Source: JBFHRE01 sp041591895 (GTDB lineage Bacteria > Actinomycetota > Acidimicrobiia > Spongiisociales > ZC4RG35). From it: 22,767 nucleotides of DNA. Positions 16,525 through 22,767 of this stretch are shown in pieces (the stretch's first letter is position 1; each line of letters begins with the position of its first letter). Under the pieces are notes generated by a model. It did no database searches and had not been told where the DNA came from. It was given only the letters and a program-made list of their open reading frames with translations. Location of the stretch: assembly GCA_041591895.1 (NCBI GenBank), contig JBFHRE010000026.1:1-22767 (forward strand). Reading direction: 5' to 3'. The translations under genes and the position numbers were made by a program.

Positions 16525-17273
16525 TTCAGCCCTGGCATCGACCTCTGGAGCCACTGGAGTTCGGCCAGCAGGTGTCCGAGATGCTCGCTGTGGATCCCAC
16601 GCCGTCCGCCGGTCTGGATCGGCGGCCCGGTCGGCATCGTCAAAGTCGCCTCGTTCACGACGTCGGTGACGGTTCGGATCCACTCCTCGCGGAGGCTCGA
16701 CGGGTCGATTCCGATGCCTTCGGTCGCCATGGATCGGTCGAGATCGTCGGCGTCGAACATCTCGGCCGTGTAGGGCCACAGTCGGTCGAGAGCAGACTGC
16801 ATCCGGCCGTGGGATTCCTCGGTGCCGTCGCCCAGCCGGATCACCCATCCGGCCGAGTGTCGGTGGTGATACCGCGTCTCCTTGATCGCCTTCTTGGCGA
16901 TCCCGGCCAGGGTCGGGTCTTCCGAGTCCGACAAGCCGGCCCACAGACCGAGTTGGTAGCTGTCGAAGTAGAGAGCCCGCGCCATGGTGAAGGCAAAGTC
17001 GCCGTTGGGTTGCTCCACGAGGGTGAGGTTGGTGTACTCGCGCTCGGGCCGGAACATCGCCAGAGCGTCCTCGCCGCGACCCTGGCCTTCGATCTCACCG
17101 GCATGGGTGAGGAGGGCTCGGGCCTGTCCGAGATGATCGAGTCCGATGTTGCCGAGAGCGATGTCCTCCTCCAGCTCGGGCGCTCGAGTGATCCATTCGC
17201 CGTACCGCTGGGCCAGGACCAGGTTGTCGTCGGCGTGCCTCAGCACGTATCGAAAGTGGTCCTCCGCCGTCAC
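16518..17273 (-). CDS. paaC: Phenylacetyl-CoA epoxidase subunit PaaC
   Basis: A 251-aa ferritin-like helical protein, the structural partner of PaaA. In the known complex PaaC stabilises PaaA but has no working diiron centre. Typical segments are DDNLVLAQRYGEWITRAPELEEDIALGNIGLDHLGQAR (15-52), EREYTNLTLVEQPNGDFAFTMARA and the KAIKETRYHHRHSAGWVIRLGDGTEESH motif. The GTG at 17273 overlaps the paaB stop (GTGA) and the protein then begins AEDHFRYVLRHADD, as expected; a longer frame back to 17654 runs antisense-free through paaB in another frame and is not coding. Length equals that of the E. coli subunit within a few residues. Confidence 0.95.
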   Translation of the reverse strand: MTAEDHFRYVLRHADDNLVLAQRYGEWITRAPELEEDIALGNIGLDHLGQARALLTHAGEIEGQGRGEDALAMFRPEREYTNLTLVEQPNGDFAFTMARALYFDSYQLGLWAGLSDSEDPTLAGIAKKAIKETRYHHRHSAGWVIRLGDGTEESHGRMQSALDRLWPYTAEMFDADDLDRSMATEGIGIDPSSLREEWIRTVTDVVNEATLTMPTGPPIQTGGRRGIHSEHLGHLLAELQWLQRSMPGLKW

Positions 17274-17602
17274 ATGTGCCCCACTTCTTCGGGGATGTCG
17301 TAGTGGGTCGCGTCGCGATACGGCTTCTCGTTGGCCTCGACGTACTCGGCGGCGTCCTCGGGCTCGAACGCGGCGATCATCGATGACGGGACGACCCACA
17401 CGCTGACTCCTTCGCCGCGACGGGTGTAGACGTCGCGTGCGTTCTGCAGAGCGGTCTCGGAGTCGGGGGCATGGAGGCTGCCGGCGTGGACGTGGGCCAA
17501 CCCGCGACGCTGGCGGATGAACACCTCCCACATCGGCCAGCCGCCCTGACCCGACTCGATCTCGTAGTCGTCGCCCTCCATTCGGGGGACCGAATAGGCC
17601 AT
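17270..17602 (-). CDS. paaB: Phenylacetyl-CoA epoxidase subunit PaaB
   Basis: A 110-aa small subunit that links PaaA-PaaC units in the epoxidase complex. The conserved core is WPMWEVFIRQRRGLAHVHAG (residues 22-41), SLHAPDSETALQNARDVYTRR and VWVVPSSMI. The N-terminus has an extra dozen residues compared with E. coli. The ATG at 17602 follows the paaA stop by 2 nt, and AAGAGGAG (ending within the last codons of paaA) provides a strong ribosome-binding site. The stop overlaps the paaC GTG. Confidence 0.95.
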   Translation of the reverse strand: MAYSVPRMEGDDYEIESGQGGWPMWEVFIRQRRGLAHVHAGSLHAPDSETALQNARDVYTRRGEGVSVWVVPSSMIAAFEPEDAAEYVEANEKPYRDATHYDIPEEVGHM

Positions 17603-17604
17603 GG

Positions 17605-18546
17605 TCAGCTCCTCTTACTGTGATAGGCGCTCGCTGCCTCCCGGACCCAGGCACCCTCTTCCCAGGCGGTCAGCTTGTGCTCCATGCGCTGGCGGTTCAT
17701 CGGGCCTTGGCCCTTGACCACCTGCCAGAACTCGTCCCAGTCGATCTCCCCGAAGTCGTAGTGCCCTCGCTCGGCGTTCCAGCGCAGGTCCGGATCGGGC
17801 AGGCTGAGTCCGAGGTAGTGGGCCTGAGGGACCGTCATGTCCACAAACTGCTGGCGGAGATCGTCGTTCGAGACGCGCTTGATCTTCCAGGCGGTCGACT
17901 GCTCGGAGTGGGTCGACTCGGCGTCGTGGGGCCCGAACATCATCAAAGACGGCCACCACCATCGGTCGAGGGAATCCTGGGCCATGGCCTTCTGCTCGTC
18001 GGTCCCGTTGCAGAGTGCGAGCATGATCTCGTAGCCCTGACGCTGATGGAACGACTCCTCCTTGCAGATCCGGACCATGGCGCGCGAGTACGGCCCGTAG
18101 GAGCAGCGGGTCAGCATGACCTGATTTGTGATGGCGGCGCCGTCGACCAGCCAGCCGATTGCCCCGATGTCGGACCAGGTGAGGGTCGGGTAGTTGAAGA
18201 TCGACGAGTATTTGTGCTTGCCCTTATGGAGGAGGTCCACGAGGTCGTGGCGCGACACCCCGAGCGTCTCGGCGGCGGAATACAGGTAGAGGCCATGACC
18301 GGCCTCGTCCTGGACCTTCGCCATCAGGATCGCCTTGCGGTGGAGTGAGGGTGCCCGGCTGATCCAGTTTCCCTCCGGCTGCATTCCGATCACCTCGGAG
18401 TGGGCATGCTGCGCGATCTGACGGACGAGGGTCGCCCGGTATTCGTCGGGCATCCAATCGGGAGGTTCGATCTTCTCCTCGGCTTCGATCAGTTGATCGA
18501 ATCGAGATTGGGGGCTTGCCAGCGATTCGGGAGCCAGGGCAGTCAT
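17605..18546 (-). CDS. paaA: Phenylacetyl-CoA epoxidase catalytic subunit PaaA
   Basis: A 313-aa diiron monooxygenase subunit that, with PaaB, C and E, converts phenylacetyl-CoA to its ring 1,2-epoxide, the first ring-attacking step of aerobic phenylacetate breakdown. Likely iron ligands are E51 (HSEVIGM), E81 and H84 (KVQDEAGH), and E163/E164 and H167 (KEESFHQRQGYE). The motifs EGNWISRAPSLHRK and DRWWWPSLMMFGP are family hallmarks. Start: ATG 18546 (MTALAPES). A TTG at 18582 in the same frame must be wrong, since it lies in the promoter -35 box. The ATG is 7 nt after the -10, so the message is probably leaderless. First gene of paaA-B-C-D-E-tetR; the ligase PaaK and ring-opening enzymes are not in the window. 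Confidence 0.96.
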   Translation of the reverse strand: MTALAPESLASPQSRFDQLIEAEEKIEPPDWMPDEYRATLVRQIAQHAHSEVIGMQPEGNWISRAPSLHRKAILMAKVQDEAGHGLYLYSAAETLGVSRHDLVDLLHKGKHKYSSIFNYPTLTWSDIGAIGWLVDGAAITNQVMLTRCSYGPYSRAMVRICKEESFHQRQGYEIMLALCNGTDEQKAMAQDSLDRWWWPSLMMFGPHDAESTHSEQSTAWKIKRVSNDDLRQQFVDMTVPQAHYLGLSLPDPDLRWNAERGHYDFGEIDWDEFWQVVKGQGPMNRQRMEHKLTAWEEGAWVREAASAYHSKRS

Positions 18547-18553
18547 GAAGCTT

Positions 18554-18582
18554 AGACTAACGAACGATCGTTCGTCGGTCAA
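18554..18582 (-). promoter_or_regulatory. paa operon promoter
   Basis: On the minus strand TTGACC (18582-18577) and TAGTCT (18559-18554) are spaced by exactly 17 bp. The -10 ends 7 nt before the paaA ATG, so transcription should start at the A of the start codon. The upstream kinase gene ends only 18 bp before the -35. Confidence 0.75.
18560..18575. promoter_or_regulatory. Candidate PaaR operator, 16-bp perfect palindrome
   Basis: ACGAACGATCGTTCGT is a perfect 16-bp palindrome filling all but one base of the spacer between the paaA -35 and -10. Bound repressor would block RNA polymerase directly. The core CGAACGATCGTTCG fits the CNAACGNNCGTTNG pattern I recall for Thermus PaaR (from memory). 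The operon's own last gene encodes a TetR protein that probably binds here. Confidence 0.8.
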
Positions 18583-18600
18583 TCACGCCCCGATTGGCCC

Positions 18601-20247
18601 CTAAATGCGGCGGAACCCCCGTCCCGGGTACTCGAGGGTGAAGGCCGATCCCCCGAGGATCTCGGAGTCCCGGTAGATCGCCGACCCGCCGTGGGCGCGT
18701 GCCACGGACTGGACCAGGGCGAGTCCCAGGCCGCCGCCCTGGATCCGGGCGTCCAGCCGGTGCTCGGCCCGTTCGAAGGGGTCCCAGATGACCTGACGGA
18801 ACCGCTCGGGTATGCCGGGCCCGTCGTCGTGAACCTCGAAGCGGACATTGCCGTTGCGCTCGGTCACGAGAACCATCACCGATTTGGCACCGAAGCTCGT
18901 GGCATTCTCGAGCAGCTCGCCAACCGCTTGCTGGGTTCTTCGCTCGTCACACGTGACCATGATGTCGTCCGGCGCTGCTACGTCGACGTCGACCGCGCTC
19001 ACCCGTTGCATGGCGCCCACGATGACGTCGACCGCCGAGACCGTCGACTCGTTGGGGCTCCGATTTGCCAGAGAACCACGGGTGAGGTCGACCATGTCTT
19101 CGATGATCCCCCTGAGATGGTTGGCCTGATCCTTGCCGAGTTCGATGAGCTCGTCCGCTTCCTCCTCCGAGACCGCTCGGCTCGAGAGCAGCTCGTAGCT
19201 GGCGACGATCGCTGACAGCGGGGTACGGACCTCATGTGAGACGGTCGAAATGAGGTCCTTCCGGGCCTTGATCACTCGTTTGCGCTCCATATCGAGAAGT
19301 ACCAACTGTTGGGTCAGAACCATCGAGCCGATCAAGACCAGGAGTGCTGTCCCGTATCCGGCCCGTCGGTAGTCGTCCATACCGTATGCCGTCAGGGTGA
19401 TGGTGCTGAGCAGGCCGACGAGAAGGAAGGGCATAGCGAGCAGCCAGAGCGGTGTCTTGGGGCGGAGGATCTCCTCCGTTGTGTCGCTGCGGTCCGGGTA
19501 GAGGGCCACGAACACGAAGGCTCCCACAGCCGGGAGGAGCCATTGGTAGGCCGGGTCGACGAAGCCCAGTGTGGCTGAACTCGCGTAGTGGAGATCGTTG
19601 GCCGCGACTCCCATCAAGCCCAGGGTCATGGCGGCGGTGCGAGGATCGAGCGAGATCATCGACCGCCGGATCAGGACTCCGGCTACGAGTCCGATGACCG
19701 CAATGTCGAACGACAGGTACAGCGCAGCCATCAGAGCCTCGGTTCTGGACAGCCGTTCGATTCGGTCGAGGAGGTCGATCCCGAAGGTCAAATAGAGCAC
19801 GGAGGCGGTGGAGGTCCCGGCCACGGTGGCGTTGAAGAGCATCAGCACCCGGCTTTCCCGGGTGGCGGGTGGCTTCGGAAAGAGGACGAGGCCCATCGCC
19901 ATCAGCGGATAGGCGGCGAGGAAGAAGAGGTCGACCCAGCTGTAGGCGGCGTTCCCCGACTCGACCACCCCTGTCACGAAGATCAGCATCCCGGCCAGGG
20001 GGAACGTGAAAGCGATGGCGACGCAGGCGTCGTGAAGGGCGCGGCTGCGCCTCCACCGGAGGATCGACACGATGGATGCAATCAGGAAACCGACCCCCAT
20101 TGCCGCATCGCCGATGTCGTGGGTACCTGATTGCCCGAGCGAGAAGGGAGCAGCCAGCAGGAGGTACGCGACGATGATGCCCCATGCGATGCGTCTGGGA
20201 TCCTTGTAGCTTGCTGTGGGCGTCGCCGTGTGCGTCAGGGTCGCCAT
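18601..20247 (-). CDS. Orphan multi-pass membrane histidine kinase
   Basis: A 548-aa kinase. Residues about 20-315 hold eight to ten hydrophobic helices with short loops, a sensor without an extracytoplasmic domain. The transmitter follows: H338 in STVSHEVRTPLSAIVASYEL, N-box ELLENATSFGAK, G1 DDGPGIPE, F-region WDPFERAEHR and G2 GGGLGLALVQSVA, so it should be an active HisKA-type kinase. No response regulator is adjacent, so its partner is unknown. The ATG at 20247 has AAGGGG close upstream (2-3 nt spacing, tighter than ideal). It is divergent from leuS (128 bp between starts) and ends 54 bp before paaA on the same strand; the strong paa promoter argues against dependence on read-through. Confidence 0.92.
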   Translation of the reverse strand: MATLTHTATPTASYKDPRRIAWGIIVAYLLLAAPFSLGQSGTHDIGDAAMGVGFLIASIVSILRWRRSRALHDACVAIAFTFPLAGMLIFVTGVVESGNAAYSWVDLFFLAAYPLMAMGLVLFPKPPATRESRVLMLFNATVAGTSTASVLYLTFGIDLLDRIERLSRTEALMAALYLSFDIAVIGLVAGVLIRRSMISLDPRTAAMTLGLMGVAANDLHYASSATLGFVDPAYQWLLPAVGAFVFVALYPDRSDTTEEILRPKTPLWLLAMPFLLVGLLSTITLTAYGMDDYRRAGYGTALLVLIGSMVLTQQLVLLDMERKRVIKARKDLISTVSHEVRTPLSAIVASYELLSSRAVSEEEADELIELGKDQANHLRGIIEDMVDLTRGSLANRSPNESTVSAVDVIVGAMQRVSAVDVDVAAPDDIMVTCDERRTQQAVGELLENATSFGAKSVMVLVTERNGNVRFEVHDDGPGIPERFRQVIWDPFERAEHRLDARIQGGGLGLALVQSVARAHGGSAIYRDSEILGGSAFTLEYPGRGFRRI

Positions 20248-20375
20248 TACCCCTTATTTGTCGGCCCGGGAGGGCCCACTCTGTACCGTTTTGGGGCCGT
20301 GACCAGGCCCGCCTGGCGCGTCGGCAACTCCGCCGGAAGCCGGCGCGAGCCCTGATACCCTCCAACGACACTCCC

Positions 20376-22767
20376 ATGGCATACGACTACCAGACCATCG
20401 AAGCGAAGTGGCAGAAGCGCTGGGCCGAGGACCACACGTTCGAAGTCGAGGAAGACCCGACCCGTCCCAAGTTCTACAACGTGTGCATGTACCCGTATCC
20501 ATCGGGCGACATCCACATGGGCCACGTCCGCAACTACACGTACGGTGACCTGCTGACCCGGTACAAGACGATGCGCGGGTTCAACGTTCTCTCACCGATG
20601 GGCTGGGATTCGTTCGGCCTCCCGGCCGAGAACGCCGCCATCAAGACCGGTGTCCACCCCCGAATCTTCACCGAGAATCAGATCTCCCGGATGCGGGACC
20701 AGATCAAACGGCTCGGAGCTGTCTACGACTGGCGCCGCGAGGTGGCGGTCCACCGGCCCGACTACTACCGGTGGAACCAATGGTTGTTCTTGGAGTTGTA
20801 CGACCGTGGGCTGGCGTACAAGAAGAACGCCCCGGTCAACTGGTGTCCGAAGGATCAGACGGTTCTGGCGAACGAGCAGGTGGTTGACGGCCTGTGCGAG
20901 CGGTGCGACACCCCGGTGATCAAGCGGGATCTCGACCAGTGGTTTTTCAAGATCACCGACTACGCCCAGCAGTTGCTGGACGACCTGGACGGCCTGGAGT
21001 GGCCGGAGCGGGTGGTCACCATGCAGAGGAACTGGATCGGAAGATCCGAGGGCTGCCAGTTCACGATGCAGGTTGCGGATACCGAATTCTCGTTCGAGGT
21101 GTACACCACCCGGCCCGACACCGCGTTCGGGATGACGTTCGCCGTGCTGGCCCCCGAGCACCCGTTGGTGGAGCAGCTGATCGCCGGGGGCGAAGTCGAA
21201 TCCGAAGCTCGCGCCTACATCGAGCGGGCCCGCAACGCGTCCGAGATCGAGCGTCTGGCGGACGGGGACAAGACAGGGGTGTTCACCGGCTTCGAGGCCA
21301 TCAACCCGGTCAACGGTCGTCGGGTCCCGATCTACATCGCCGATTACGTCCTGATGGGGTACGGGACCGGGGCGATCATGGCCGTTCCCGGACAGGATCA
21401 GCGCGACTGGGATTTCGCTCGCAAATACGGAATCGACATCATCCGGACCGTCCAGCCTCCCGACGGCTGGGAGGGGGACGCCTATACGGGCGACGGGCCC
21501 GCCATCAACTCCGAGTTCCTCGACGGCCTCGAGATGGTCGAAGCCAAGGCACGCATCATCGAGTGGTTCGAGGAGAGGGGCATCGGGAAGGGCACGGTCA
21601 ACTTCCGCTTGCGCGACTGGCTGATCTCACGCCAGCGCTACTGGGGTACCCCGATCCCGATGGTCACGTGTTCTGACTGCGGGCTGGTTCCGGTGCCCCG
21701 CGAGGAACTGCCGGTCATCCACCCCGATGTCGAAGACTATGCGCCCGAAGGGCGGTCGCCACTGGCCGGGGTAGACGAGTTCGTCAATGTCGACTGCCCC
21801 AAGTGTGGTGGGCCGGCACAGCGTGAGACGGACACCATGGACACCTTCGTCGACTCGTCGTGGTACTTCCTGCGCTATGCGGATGCGTCCAACGAGACCG
21901 AGGCATTCGATCCGGACAAGGCTCGCTACTGGATGCCGCTCGACCAGTACATCGGGGGTATCGAACACGCGGTCCTGCACCTTCTGTATGCGCGGTTCAT
22001 CACCAAATTCCTCCACGACATGGACATGGTCGACGTCGTCGAGCCGTTCGCCAAGCTGTTCACGCAGGGGATGATCGTGCTCGCCGGCGGGAAGATGTCG
22101 AAGTCGAAGGGCAACGTGGTCGCTCCCGACGAGTTCTTCGAGAGTCACGGGGCCGACGCCCTGCGTCTGTATCACCTGTTCATCGGTCCGCCAACGGACG
22201 GGGCGGTGTGGAACGACAACGGCGTGGACGGGACGTTCCGGTTCCTCGACCGGGTATGGCGGATGGCCACCGGGGAGTTTGCGGAGACCACGGAACGGGA
22301 TGAGACAGGCGCCGACCGCGAGGTCCTCGCCGATGCCCATCGCACCCTCCAGAAGGTGACCTCAGACATCGAGCGATTCACCTTCAACACTGCCGTGGCG
22401 GCCTTGATGGAATACAGCAACGCCCTATCCGCGTACCTGAGGGAGGGCGGGCGAACCGAGACACTTCGAGAATGCGTCCGTCTGATTCTGCTGATGCTTT
22501 CCCCGATGGCCCCCCATCTGGCTCACGAGTTATGGGAACGGGGCGGCTACGACGGGATGCTGGCCGAACAGGCCTGGCCGGATTGGGACCCGGACCTGGT
22601 GCGACGGGACTCCGTGACCATGGTGGTCCAGGTGAACGGAAAGGTCCGGGACAGGGTCGGCGTCTCGGCCGACATCTCCGAGGCCGAGGCCGAAGCACTG
22701 GCCAGGTCGTTGGAGAAGGTCCGGCCCTGGCTGGAGGGGGTCACAGTGCGCAAGGTGATCGCCCGGC
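20376..22767 (+). CDS. leuS: Leucyl-tRNA synthetase (3' end beyond the window)
   Basis: At least 797 residues of a class I synthetase that charges tRNA-Leu. The HIGH motif is HMGH (47-50, within PYPSGDIHMGH) and the KMSKS loop is at 573-577 (GGKMSKSKGN). Zinc-type clusters are visible in NWCPKDQ...LCERC and in CSDC...CPKC. The CP1 editing domain has YTTRPDTAFGMTFAV and MAVPGQDQRDWDFARKYG, where the His of the bacterial GHDQRD motif is Gln. The anticodon-binding and C-terminal domains follow (MAPHLAHELWE, VQVNGKVRD). The last visible residues (VTVRKVIA) are normally within about 10-25 residues of the end, so little is missing. The ATG at 20376 begins MAYDYQTIEAKWQKRW, as usual for the family. 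No T-box or leucine leader peptide is seen in the 128-bp upstream region. Confidence 0.97.
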   Translation, partial: MAYDYQTIEAKWQKRWAEDHTFEVEEDPTRPKFYNVCMYPYPSGDIHMGHVRNYTYGDLLTRYKTMRGFNVLSPMGWDSFGLPAENAAIKTGVHPRIFTENQISRMRDQIKRLGAVYDWRREVAVHRPDYYRWNQWLFLELYDRGLAYKKNAPVNWCPKDQTVLANEQVVDGLCERCDTPVIKRDLDQWFFKITDYAQQLLDDLDGLEWPERVVTMQRNWIGRSEGCQFTMQVADTEFSFEVYTTRPDTAFGMTFAVLAPEHPLVEQLIAGGEVESEARAYIERARNASEIERLADGDKTGVFTGFEAINPVNGRRVPIYIADYVLMGYGTGAIMAVPGQDQRDWDFARKYGIDIIRTVQPPDGWEGDAYTGDGPAINSEFLDGLEMVEAKARIIEWFEERGIGKGTVNFRLRDWLISRQRYWGTPIPMVTCSDCGLVPVPREELPVIHPDVEDYAPEGRSPLAGVDEFVNVDCPKCGGPAQRETDTMDTFVDSSWYFLRYADASNETEAFDPDKARYWMPLDQYIGGIEHAVLHLLYARFITKFLHDMDMVDVVEPFAKLFTQGMIVLAGGKMSKSKGNVVAPDEFFESHGADALRLYHLFIGPPTDGAVWNDNGVDGTFRFLDRVWRMATGEFAETTERDETGADREVLADAHRTLQKVTSDIERFTFNTAVAALMEYSNALSAYLREGGRTETLRECVRLILLMLSPMAPHLAHELWERGGYDGMLAEQAWPDWDPDLVRRDSVTMVVQVNGKVRDRVGVSADISEAEAEALARSLEKVRPWLEGVTVRKVIAR

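Noticed and set aside
18547..18582. TTG start giving PaaA 12 more residues
   Set aside because: The extension would be encoded by the promoter -35, operator and -10; the ATG at 18546 fits the family N-terminus and the leaderless geometry.
20289..20354. Short frame before leuS as a leucine attenuator leader peptide
   Set aside because: The short GTG frame contains no leucine codon runs and no alternative hairpins or T-box elements are visible.

Overview
The window is a high-GC (roughly two-thirds by eye) bacterial chromosome segment with dense genes, many GTG/TTG starts and GTGA/ATGA stop-start overlaps. Several first genes have a TAnnnT-type -10 box ending only 6-7 nt before the start codon, as expected for leaderless transcripts. 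Together with a paaABCDE cluster closed by a TetR regulator and lipoproteins with Thr/Pro-rich stalks, this suggests an actinobacterium, possibly of the class Acidimicrobiia. The lineage is an inference; there is no rRNA to confirm it.

Left part (1-5282): a truncated secreted VWA-domain protein runs off the left edge. Its promoter -35 box lies inside the first unit of a 13-bp tandem array. On the other side of the array is an APH-fold phosphotransferase of the acyl-CoA-associated type. A minus-strand run follows: a possible 55-aa membrane peptide, a full-size multidrug-type ABC exporter, a 3-hydroxyacyl-CoA dehydrogenase and a small ABM-domain protein.

Middle part (5283-14359): an ABC-2 ATPase/permease pair is followed by a tightly overlapping signalling unit: membrane histidine kinase, REC-HDOD protein, and REC protein with a degenerate HD-GYP domain. 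It is the most unusual functional module here, because both output modules lack the catalytic HD chemistry. Next come an NADPH:FMN reductase-like protein, a lipoprotein M15 peptidase and a lipoprotein beta-propeller. The last two are divergent, with a decayed C-terminal fragment of a PhnB/VOC-like gene between them.

Right part (14400-22767): a compact minus-strand operon paaA-B-C-D-E-tetR encodes the phenylacetyl-CoA epoxidase complex and its likely repressor. A perfect 16-bp palindrome fills the spacer between the TTGACC -35 and the TAGTCT -10 of the paaA promoter, a clear candidate operator. Upstream are an orphan multi-pass histidine kinase and, divergently, leuS, which runs off the right edge lacking only its extreme C-terminus.

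No tRNA, rRNA, CRISPR array, insertion sequence or phage gene was recognised.
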